From assembly GCA_002314875.1 (NCBI GenBank), contig DCHS01000033.1, positions 1 through 14,869 of the forward strand: a DNA stretch of 14,869 nt, written 5' to 3'. Both the position numbers and the translations under genes were made by a program. The notes under the pieces were generated by a model. The model had not been told where the DNA came from, did not search any database, and saw only the letters and a list, made by a program, of their open reading frames with translations. Below, piece after piece: positions 6,600 through 12,649 of the stretch. Numbering within the stretch: the stretch's first letter is position 1; every line of letters starts with the position of its first letter. This stretch comes from Prevotellaceae bacterium UBA1746. GTDB lineage: Bacteria; Bacteroidota; Bacteroidia; Bacteroidales; Bacteroidaceae.

Positions 6600-8594
6600 T
6601 TAAACGCTTTCCTCTTCAACGAGGTCTTCTTCGACGACGAGGTTGTCGATGATGAAGTTCTGGCGCTCCATGGTGTTCTTACCCATATAATAAGAAAGGA
6701 GGCCTGCAACCTGGTCGGATTTGTGAAGGGTTACGGGTTCGAGGCGCATATCGGGACCGATGAAGTGCTTGAATTCGTCAGCACTGATTTCACCAAGACC
6801 TTTGAAGCGGGTAATCTCCATGGTGGGGCCAGCAAGGCGTTCGATGGCCTCGAGGCGCTCTTCTTCGGTATAGCAGTAGGCGGTCTCGAATTCTGCACGG
6901 CCGCCCTTCTTGTCCTTGGCACCTTTCTTCTTGTTACGGACACGGAACAAGGGAGTCTGGAGGATGTGAACGTGGCCCTTCTTGACGAGGTCAGGGAAGA
7001 ACTGCAGGAAGAAGGTCATCATCAGGAGGCGGATGTGCATACCGTCAACATCGGCATCCGTGGCAATGATGACTTTGTTATAGCGGAGACCGTCGAGACC
7101 GTCTTCAATGTTGAGGGCAGCCTGAAGGAGGTTGAACTCTTCGTTTTCATAGACTACCTTCTTGGTGAGGCCATAGCAGTTCAGAGGCTTGCCGCGGAGA
7201 GAGAACACCGCCTGGGTATTGACATCGCGACACTGGGTAATGCTACCGCTCGCACTGTTACCCTCGGTGATAAAGATAGAGGAGTCCTGACGGGGATCGT
7301 AGTCATCGTCATCGCCCTTCTTGCGCTTGGGAGCGGGGTCACTATAGTGAACGTGGCAGTCACGGAGTTTCTTGTTATGGAGATTGGCCTTCTTGGCACG
7401 TTCGCGGGCCAGTTTTGCAACACCAGCCATTGCCTTACGTTCTTTCTCGCTTTCCTGAATCTTCTGCTGGATCACTTCAGCGATATCGAGGTTACGGTGG
7501 AGGAAGTTGTCGACCTGCTCCTTGATGAAGTCGCCGACGAACTTGTTTACGCTGACGCCGGAAAGCATGAAGGGCTTGCCGTCCTTATCTTTGTCAGGTG
7601 CCATATAGAGGCTGCCGAGTTTGATCTTTGTCTGGCTCTCGAACATCGGTTCTACGACGCGGATGGCAATAGCGGCAACCATACCGTTGCGGACATCCTG
7701 GACTTCGTAGTTCTTACCGGTATATTCCTTGATGGTACGGGCGATATGCTCCTTGAAAGCTGCCTGATGGGTACCACCCTGGGTGGTGTTCTGGCCGTTA
7801 ACGAAGGAATAGTATTCTTCACCGTTCTGGTTCTTGGCGTGGGTAAAGGCAATCTCGATGCCCTCGCCCTTGATATGAACGATGGGATAGATGCCTTCGT
7901 CCGTCATCTTATCGGTGAGGAGATCTTCGAGACCATTACGGCTGAGGATGCGCTGACCATTGTGGAAGATGCTGAGACCGGTGTTGAGGTAGGTATAGTT
8001 ACGTAGCATGTCTGCTACGAATTCTGAGCGGAAACGGTAGTTGACGAAGAGGGTAGGGTCAGGAACGAAACTGATGAATGTACCGTTTTCTTCTTGTGTC
8101 TTGCCTTCTTCGTCCTTAACGAGTTTGCCTTGTTCGAAGGTTGCACGGTGGAATTTGCCGTCACGGTAGGAACAGGCAACGAAGGTCTTTGCAAGAGCAT
8201 TGACAGCTTTCAGACCCACACCGTTCAGACCTACGCTGGCAGTATATTGGTCATTGTCATATTTACCACCGGTGTTAAGCTTAGAAACCGCGGGGATAAG
8301 GCTGCCGAGGGGGATACCACGTCCGTAGTCGCGGATAGTTGCCATCGTATCGGTGATGTCAACCTCGATCTTCTTACCGAAACCTTCGTTAAACTCGTCG
8401 ATGGAGTTATCGATGCTTTCTTTCAGCAAGACATAGATACCGTCTTCCGGCTGGCTACCATCGCCAAGGCGGCCGATATACATACCAGGTCTACGACGGA
8501 TGTGCTCCATATCGTCGAGGTGACGGATGGAGGAGTCGCTATAAGCACTGGCGTCTTTTGTGGCTTGAGGGCCTTCGAATATTTCTTCGGACAT
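6600..8594 (-). CDS. parE: DNA topoisomerase IV subunit B
   Basis: This is a 664-residue type IIA topoisomerase ATPase subunit; with ParC it decatenates replicated chromosomes. Visible motifs: the ATP-binding helix around DNSIDE (62-67), DYGRGIP (89-95), the glycine-rich ATP lid from LNTGGKYDND to VGLNGVGLKAVNAL (106-134), TOPRIM ITEGNSASGS (442-451, catalytic Glu444), DADVDG (513-518, metal-binding aspartates), and FKGLGE (597-602). The EGNSA form and the RRRPGMYIGRLGDG start (33-46) match Bacteroidota ParE better than GyrB, whose motif is normally EGDSA. A charged insertion (about 418-436, DDDD run) and a Lys-rich loop (554-565) are additions relative to E. coli. The partner gene parC is not in the window. 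The start at 8594 lies 33 bases after the upstream gene, implying cotranscription. Confidence 0.93.
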   Translation of the reverse strand: MSEEIFEGPQATKDASAYSDSSIRHLDDMEHIRRRPGMYIGRLGDGSQPEDGIYVLLKESIDNSIDEFNEGFGKKIEVDITDTMATIRDYGRGIPLGSLIPAVSKLNTGGKYDNDQYTASVGLNGVGLKAVNALAKTFVACSYRDGKFHRATFEQGKLVKDEEGKTQEENGTFISFVPDPTLFVNYRFRSEFVADMLRNYTYLNTGLSIFHNGQRILSRNGLEDLLTDKMTDEGIYPIVHIKGEGIEIAFTHAKNQNGEEYYSFVNGQNTTQGGTHQAAFKEHIARTIKEYTGKNYEVQDVRNGMVAAIAIRVVEPMFESQTKIKLGSLYMAPDKDKDGKPFMLSGVSVNKFVGDFIKEQVDNFLHRNLDIAEVIQQKIQESEKERKAMAGVAKLARERAKKANLHNKKLRDCHVHYSDPAPKRKKGDDDDYDPRQDSSIFITEGNSASGSITQCRDVNTQAVFSLRGKPLNCYGLTKKVVYENEEFNLLQAALNIEDGLDGLRYNKVIIATDADVDGMHIRLLMMTFFLQFFPDLVKKGHVHILQTPLFRVRNKKKGAKDKKGGRAEFETAYCYTEEERLEAIERLAGPTMEITRFKGLGEISADEFKHFIGPDMRLEPVTLHKSDQVAGLLSYYMGKNTMERQNFIIDNLVVEEDLVEEESV

Positions 8595-8627
8595 GTTATG
8601 TTAGGGTGATAACTATACTTTATTTAA

Positions 8628-9779
8628 TTACAAATCCTTCTGGTAGCAACGGCGGCGCTTGTGGATGGAGCAGTCGAGGTAAGCCCACTGTGCCTGGGAT
8701 TTGTCGTTGGTTTCGAGCTGGGGATGCGTTTCGGCGAATTCAAAGCCCATCTGCTGAGCGTAGGGGATGATGTCTGCGAAGAGGAGACTGTTGACACCCT
8801 TGTTCTGGTATTCGGGAAGAACGGCAACGAGGAGGAGGTCAATGATCTTGCTGTGCTTGATCTTGAGGGCCTTGATGAGGTGCCACCAACCGAAGGGGAA
8901 GAGCTTTCCCTTTGCGTCCTGAAGAGCGGTGGAGAGGCTGGGAATACCAACACCCATTGCGATGGGCTCGTTGTCTTCGTTTTCCACTACGGTGAGGAGA
9001 CGGAAATCGAGGAACTGGAGGTACTGGTTAACGTACTTGTCGATCTGGCTCTTTGTCATCTCGGAATAACCGTAGAGAGGAGCGTAGGCCTTGTTGACGA
9101 TATCGAAGATCTTGTAGTGATAACCATCGGTCTTGACTTCCTTGACGCTCTTGAATTTGCGAACATGAACATTGGAACGCTTCTTTACGATTTCGGCAAC
9201 GCGGAAATACTTGTCGTTCTGAGCTTCGTGGCCGGGAGCGGGAACCATTACCTTACGTTCTACCCAGTCAATCTCGTGGGTATAGCCATGGTGCTCCATG
9301 TGAACGGGGTAGTAGGGGAAGTTGTAGATGGTAGACATCGTAGAGAGCTGGTCGAAACCATCGATGAGCATACCTTCAGCATCCATATCAGTGAAACCGA
9401 GAGGACCGACAATCTTGTCGCAACCATGTTCACGGCCCCAGGCTTCTGCGGTATCAAGGAGAGCCTTGCTGACTTCGAGGTCGTCGATGAAGTCAATCCA
9501 GCCGAAGCGGGAATTGTTTTCGTTCCAAGTTTTGTTGGCCTTGTTGTTCTTGATACAAGCTACGCGGCCGACGATTTTACCGTCGCGGTAAGCGAGGAAG
9601 AGGTCAGCTTCGCAGAAAGAGAAGGCGTCGTTACGCTTGGGATCATAGGTCTCGTACATATCCTCGAGGAGGTCGGGTACGGAGTATGCGTTATCTTTAT
9701 AGAGTTCGTAGTTGAAACGGATGAAGGCACGAACTTCTTTCTTGTTATTGAGGTCAACTTTCTTGATTTCGATAGCCAT
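8628..9779 (-). CDS. GNAT-fold N-acyltransferase-like protein (YghO/BcerS-like)
   Basis: This 383-residue cytosolic protein resembles conserved Bacteroidota proteins annotated as GNAT N-acetyltransferases or YghO-like. An N-terminal GNAT-like half contains DLFLAYRDGKIVGRVACI (59-76), a typical strand-turn-strand. The conserved GPLGFTDMDAEGMLIDGFD lies at 125-143. A second acyltransferase half ends with LLLVAVLPEYQNKGVNSLLF (315-334), where QNKGVN is an acetyl-CoA-binding motif A variant of Q/RxxGxG/A. The end is Arg/Lys-rich (374-382). Acyl donor and acceptor are unknown. It is the first gene of the minus-strand cluster, with a candidate promoter and an approximately 55-base leader upstream. 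ATG 9779 gives a natural start (MAIEIKKVDLNNKKEV). Confidence 0.85.
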   Translation of the reverse strand: MAIEIKKVDLNNKKEVRAFIRFNYELYKDNAYSVPDLLEDMYETYDPKRNDAFSFCEADLFLAYRDGKIVGRVACIKNNKANKTWNENNSRFGWIDFIDDLEVSKALLDTAEAWGREHGCDKIVGPLGFTDMDAEGMLIDGFDQLSTMSTIYNFPYYPVHMEHHGYTHEIDWVERKVMVPAPGHEAQNDKYFRVAEIVKKRSNVHVRKFKSVKEVKTDGYHYKIFDIVNKAYAPLYGYSEMTKSQIDKYVNQYLQFLDFRLLTVVENEDNEPIAMGVGIPSLSTALQDAKGKLFPFGWWHLIKALKIKHSKIIDLLLVAVLPEYQNKGVNSLLFADIIPYAQQMGFEFAETHPQLETNDKSQAQWAYLDCSIHKRRRCYQKDL

Positions 9780-9795
9780 AGGACATGTTTTTATG

Positions 9796-9819
9796 AGCGC
9801 CGAAAAGAGTCAGGGCGCT
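9796..9819 (-). other. Leader hairpin upstream of the GNAT-like gene
   Basis: AGCGCC (9796-9801) pairs with GGCGCT (9814-9819) around a 12-base loop. It lies between the candidate promoter and the start codon, so it would be in the operon's 5' leader. A role in mRNA stability is possible; no riboswitch family is recognised. Confidence 0.4.
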
Positions 9820-9839
9820 ATTGTTCGTAATTTAATGTG

Positions 9840-9847
9840 CAAAGTTA
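9840..9847 (-). promoter_or_regulatory. Candidate Bacteroidota -7 promoter box for the GNAT-parE-coaD-transporter cluster
   Basis: The minus strand reads TAACTTTG, an exact match to the TAnnTTTG -7 consensus used by the primary sigma factor of Bacteroidota, about 60 bases before the GNAT-like start codon. About 19 bases further upstream the sequence is T-rich (CTTTTTCG) but lacks a clean TTTG -33 box. Immediately beyond, 9873-9895 form a 10-bp AT-rich hairpin. Confidence 0.65.
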
Positions 9848-9977
9848 AGGTTTTTTTGCGAAAAAGCGATAACTTTTCATTTAAAAAATGAAAGGTTTCG
9901 TGTAAATGTCTTTATGGGTTGTTTTCTCGTAGTGTCAAAAAATCTTGCAACGATATGCTTTTAGGCAAAGAATATAT

Positions 9978-10119
9978 GAGGTTATAAACAATAAGGCACA
10001 AATGGTAGTTTCGCAGTACGCCCTGAAAGGTCATTGGTTTCCATAGCCCAGGGCCCTTTCAGGGCGCCCCGATCAATTGTTTCATACGAAATAGTTTTGC
10101 GCCTAATAGTATAAACCTC
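9978..10119. repeat. Imperfect palindromic intergenic element (REP/MITE-like)
   Basis: The core is a perfect 12-bp inverted repeat, CGCCCTGAAAGG (10019-10030) against CCTTTCAGGGCG (10055-10066), with a 24-base loop containing GCCCAGGG. Outside it, imperfect inverted similarity continues: the left flank from GAGGT at 9978 (ttataaac, aaggcacaaa, gtttcg) mirrors the right flank to ACCTC at 10119 (cgaaat, ttgcgcct, tataaa). The CGCCCTGAAAGG/AGCCCAGGG wording resembles short dispersed repeats I associate with Bacteroidota intergenic regions, possibly mobilised in trans. No transposase is present here. Copy number cannot be judged from one window. Confidence 0.7.
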
Positions 10120-10133
10120 TAAAATTTACACAT

Positions 10134-10166
10134 AAAAAGCCCGCCGGGGAAATCCTCGGCGGGCTT
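10134..10166 (-). terminator. Terminator of the dockerin/cohesin/small-peptide operon
   Basis: AAGCCCGCCG (10137-10146) pairs perfectly with CGGCGGGCTT (10157-10166). Three more pairs (one G-T) extend the stem to 13 bp around an AAAT loop. On the minus strand five T bases follow (A run 10134-10138). It lies 33 bases after the small-peptide stop codon, showing that the short ORF is inside the transcript. Confidence 0.9.
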
Positions 10167-10199
10167 ATTATTCATTGAGTGTTAACTCTAGGATTACGA

Positions 10200-10355
10200 T
10201 TATTCGTTTTCACCCCAGATGTCTACACCTTCGTAACGATTAGACTGGATATCGGTGAGATCACCATCGCCACCATTGCTAATGGTAACCATCATTCCGT
10301 CTTCAGTGTTGAGGTCAACGATGAGAACCTCAGGAGCAATATAATTTTTCTTCAT
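10200..10355 (-). CDS. Small MKKxYIxPE-type peptide, 51 residues
   Basis: The ORF runs from ATG 10355 to TAA 10200-10202. The product starts MKKNYIAPEVLIVDLNTEDG, continues with MMVTISNGGDGDLTD and ends VDIWGENE; it is acidic and Gly/Asp-rich with no membrane segment. Support is strong despite its size: a perfect AGGAGG nine bases before the start, only 16 bases from the upstream stop codon, and a terminator right behind it. The N-terminus (MKK-aromatic-I-x-P-E followed by a short hydrophobic strand) resembles a large group of short uncharacterised Bacteroidales proteins that I recall from Prevotella and Bacteroides genomes. The conserved head and variable Gly-rich tail recall leader-core precursor peptides, but no modification or export gene is adjacent. 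Function is unknown. Confidence 0.82.
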   Translation of the reverse strand: MKKNYIAPEVLIVDLNTEDGMMVTISNGGDGDLTDIQSNRYEGVDIWGENE

Positions 10356-10364
10356 AATTCAGGT

Positions 10365-10370
10365 CCTCCT
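10365..10370 (-). promoter_or_regulatory. Strong Shine-Dalgarno of the small-peptide gene
   Basis: The minus strand reads AGGAGG, nine bases before the ATG at 10355 and directly behind the stop codon of the cohesin-like gene. The other starts in this window have A/T-rich upstream bases without such a site, as is usual in Bacteroidota. This supports the short ORF as real and suggests efficient independent initiation. Confidence 0.8.
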
Positions 10371-10371
10371 A

Positions 10372-11559
10372 TTATTTTACGATTTGCTTCTTTCCGTTAA
10401 CGATATAAACACCATTCTTAGCGTTGACAACGCGACGACCCTGGAGGTCATAGCTTTCGTTTACGCCTTCAATGTCAGCAGTGCTGATGCCGGTGAGTTC
10501 ACCGTCAACAACGATGCGGAGATTTGAACCTGCTGATGCTTCCCAAGTACCATAGAGGGTGTGAGCAGTTGTTTTTTCACCTGAATACTTCTTGAGAACA
10601 TTCTTGTCGCCATCAAGACCAATGTAGTAGAAGCCTGTCTTAGCTTCACCAACGCTCTTGAGATCAACATTATTCCAAGTGTAATCAACAGCATTACTTA
10701 CGATAACGTTTTCACCAGCCGTGTAGCTAGAAGCGCTTTCAAATTCAGCATTGCCACCCTTGATTTCCTTAAGAGTATAGCATTCAACAGCTGCATCATA
10801 AGGAAGATTCATTGAGTAGTACTTGTCTGCAGCAGCAGCAGCGTGCTTGTAAGTAACATTTGCTTTTAAACCTTCGGGAGCGGTAACAGCACGACCAGGA
10901 ACATAGGTGAAGGTACCACCTACCGAAGTGGTTTTTGTTAAATCAATTTTAGTAATGCTAGTTTCTTTAGCAAGTTTTTCGTTAACAAAAGAAGGAAGTT
11001 TTTCACCTACAGTCAGTGTTTGGTTCGTGGGTTCACCTACTTTCAGATAAGAAGTATTTTCACCTACCCATATTTCGGAGCCAGCATCACCAGATTTTGC
11101 AATGTATGAGGTTGCTTTAACTGTTACAGGATAAATGCCGGGTTCAACGCCTGCAGGAGGTGTAACCCTAATTCTTGCAATATGACCAGAGCCTCCTTTA
11201 AGTGGTATGTTTTCGCTTGAATACCAAACATACTGAATCGTGCCGTCTGCTTTCTGGCTACCTGCTGTACAAACAAAATTCGATGTGTATGTAATTCCAT
11301 CTTCATCCTCTACAGCTTCACCAGTTCTGGCAATTACACTGGCATTAGCAAGATGCGGTTTGGCGATAGTCCAGCCTTTTGGCCACTGGATATCCATCTG
11401 CATATTGAGGATTTCGCCTGCGGTCTCAGAGTTATTCAGATCTAAGAAAACATTGGTACCTGTAGTTGAAACGGTAGCGGGAACAATGTTAAGTTCGTTT
11501 TGCGCATTAACGGTTAATGTTGCGGCAAAAACAACAGAAAATATAAGTAATTTTTTCAT
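10372..11559 (-). CDS. Secreted cohesin-like domain protein with DLQGRR C-terminal tail
   Basis: This 395-residue exported protein has a signal peptide (MKKLLIFSVVFAATLTVNAQ, cleavage near 19-20). Residues about 22-175 look like a cohesin/CBM-type beta sandwich: strands around LNIVPATVSTTGTNVFLDL, then NMQMDIQWPKGW (52-63), and an ending GHIARIRVTPP...GIYPVTVKAT (125-150). A second beta-rich region (about 240-345) starts YYSMNLPYDAAVECY, like the CLPFD-type domain found in many Prevotella secreted proteins. The tail GISTADIEG...SYDLQGRRVVNAKNGVYIVNGKK (357-391) is the sorting/anchoring tail type common in this order, close in style to type IX secretion tails. It has no dockerin. It starts 11 bases after the dockerin gene's stop, so the two are cotranscribed. 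Binding partners are unknown; pairing with the neighbouring dockerin is inference. Confidence 0.82.
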   Translation of the reverse strand: MKKLLIFSVVFAATLTVNAQNELNIVPATVSTTGTNVFLDLNNSETAGEILNMQMDIQWPKGWTIAKPHLANASVIARTGEAVEDEDGITYTSNFVCTAGSQKADGTIQYVWYSSENIPLKGGSGHIARIRVTPPAGVEPGIYPVTVKATSYIAKSGDAGSEIWVGENTSYLKVGEPTNQTLTVGEKLPSFVNEKLAKETSITKIDLTKTTSVGGTFTYVPGRAVTAPEGLKANVTYKHAAAAADKYYSMNLPYDAAVECYTLKEIKGGNAEFESASSYTAGENVIVSNAVDYTWNNVDLKSVGEAKTGFYYIGLDGDKNVLKKYSGEKTTAHTLYGTWEASAGSNLRIVVDGELTGISTADIEGVNESYDLQGRRVVNAKNGVYIVNGKKQIVK

Positions 11560-11570
11560 AATTGTTCTAT

Positions 11571-12227
11571 TTAATTAAGAATTAAGCCTACCAAACCAGT
11601 AAGATCGAGTGAATTATACTTGGTATCACCATTGATATCACCTGCAGGGATATTCCAAGCTGCATTTACATTTTCATCGAGGATGATTGCAACCAAACAT
11701 GTTAAGTCAAGAGTGTTAACCTTGCCATCGCGATTAATATCACCAAGAAGGCCACCTGCTTCGCCAGTAGCAGTACCGAGGTTAACTTCTTCAAGACTAG
11801 ACTTAGCAACGAAGAGAATGTTGGCAATAGATACTTTAGTAGCGTCAGCAACATCACCATTGAGAGTCAAAGTGAGGATGTCACCAGTTGCGTTCTTGAT
11901 TTCATGGTTGCCAAGGTTGTAAGCAATAACGCGCCATACATTGTTAGTTGCATCAATACAGTTGTAAGCAACAACGAAGGGGGTCTCTGTTTCAGCACCG
12001 TTAATGGTAACGTTTATGCCCTGAGCCAAACGTTCGGTAACAGCTGCAGCAGCAGTCACACTCTTTCCAGTGGGAAGGGTGATGTCCATCTGGAATGCGC
12101 AATAGGTAGTTTCGTTCTCCAAAGCAACATTAACGGTAGAGCCACTTACCTTAGCGGTAACAACATCTGTGGCAAATGAAGCCAAAGAGCAAACCAACAT
12201 CGCGAAGAAAAGTACAAATTTCTTCAT
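11571..12227 (-). CDS. Secreted cohesin-like protein with C-terminal type I dockerin
   Basis: This 218-residue protein has a signal peptide (MKKFVLFFAMLVCSLASFA, cleavage about 19/20). Residues about 20-155 form a cohesin/CBM-like beta sandwich: NETTYCAFQMDITLPTG (38-54), VWRVIAYNLGNHEI (97-110), TGDILTLTLNG (114-124) and ISIANILFV-like strand near 133-140. Residues 162-217 are a complete dockerin with two calcium-binding repeats: GDINRDGKVNTLDLT (162-176; ligands D163, N165, D167, N171, D174) and GDINGDTKYNSLDLT (196-210; D197, N199, D201, N205, D208), each followed by a LVxxIL helix. Dockerins bind cohesins to assemble extracellular complexes. No catalytic domain is present, so an enzyme role is unlikely. 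The frame also opens at 12302, but 12227 is chosen because it begins the signal peptide and the upstream start would leave almost no leader after the promoter. It is the first gene of a three-gene operon. Confidence 0.88.
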   Translation of the reverse strand: MKKFVLFFAMLVCSLASFATDVVTAKVSGSTVNVALENETTYCAFQMDITLPTGKSVTAAAAVTERLAQGINVTINGAETETPFVVAYNCIDATNNVWRVIAYNLGNHEIKNATGDILTLTLNGDVADATKVSIANILFVAKSSLEEVNLGTATGEAGGLLGDINRDGKVNTLDLTCLVAIILDENVNAAWNIPAGDINGDTKYNSLDLTGLVGLILN

Positions 12228-12315
12228 AGTTTTACTTTTTAAATTATTAATATTATTTATTTTTATATTTGCGAATAAGTCGTACGGATATAATTTACCC
12301 ATACTTTATCGGGTG

Positions 12316-12323
12316 CAAAGATA
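12316..12323 (-). promoter_or_regulatory. Candidate Bacteroidota promoter of the dockerin operon
   Basis: The minus strand reads TATCTTTG, an exact TAnnTTTG -7 box, with a TTG at roughly the -33 distance (about 19 bases upstream, within CTTGGAG). It predicts a leader of about 80 AT-rich bases before the ATG at 12227, ending in an A-rich stretch and lacking a Shine-Dalgarno, typical of this phylum. Confidence 0.7.
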
Positions 12324-12599
12324 GAAAAAGTTTTCCTTTGCTCCAAGAAAGTTTCGGTAATATTACGAGAAAAACCGAAAATATTTAGGTTTTGTTATGT
12401 GCGAAGCCGATTTTGTGCTATCTTTTGGTCATTTTTCTTAAATAATTCTAAATATTACGTTTTTCTTCTTTGTTGTTCGTTTTTTCTCCGAAATGTTAAT
12501 TTCATGGAAACAGTAAGTTTAATATTTTGAGGACAATGCGCAGGTAGAGTGGGAGTAAAAGTAAAGGACGCTAACTCCTTTATTATTAATATTACAATA
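12324..12599. other. AT-rich intergenic stretch
   Basis: No supported gene lies here. It contains T-rich tracts (12471-12487) and a small 7-bp hairpin (TAAAGGA 12562-12568 with TCCTTTA 12576-12582) that, read on the minus strand, is followed by a T-rich CTTTTA and could add to termination of the M16 gene. Confidence 0.5.
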
Positions 12600-12627
12600 T
12601 CGGGGAACCGCGGCTGCGGTCCCCCGA
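12600..12627 (-). terminator. GC-rich hairpin behind the M16 peptidase gene
   Basis: CGGGGAACCGC (12601-12611) pairs with GCGGTCCCCCG (12616-12626) around GGCT, extended by one T-A pair; the single irregular pair is a G-U wobble in the minus-strand RNA. It begins 22 bases after the stop codon. There is no T run directly after it, so it is either an atypical terminator or a 3'-end stabilising hairpin. Confidence 0.6.
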
Positions 12628-12649
12628 CATATTATGTGGAGATCAAAGT

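Noticed and set aside
5099..9830. Long plus-strand open frames opposite the transporter (291 codons), parE (427 codons) and the GNAT-like gene (389 codons)
   Set aside because: Each lies wholly or largely on a minus-strand gene with clear family motifs, and none shows a recognisable domain.
12228..12302. Upstream start at 12302 for the dockerin protein
   Set aside because: It would place 25 residues ahead of a clean signal peptide and begin only a few bases after the predicted transcription start.
12420..12520. A 16-codon basic minus-strand ORF (MKLTFRRKNEQQRRKT)
   Set aside because: It has no ribosome binding site, no terminator of its own and lies in A/T-rich sequence where such frames are expected by chance.
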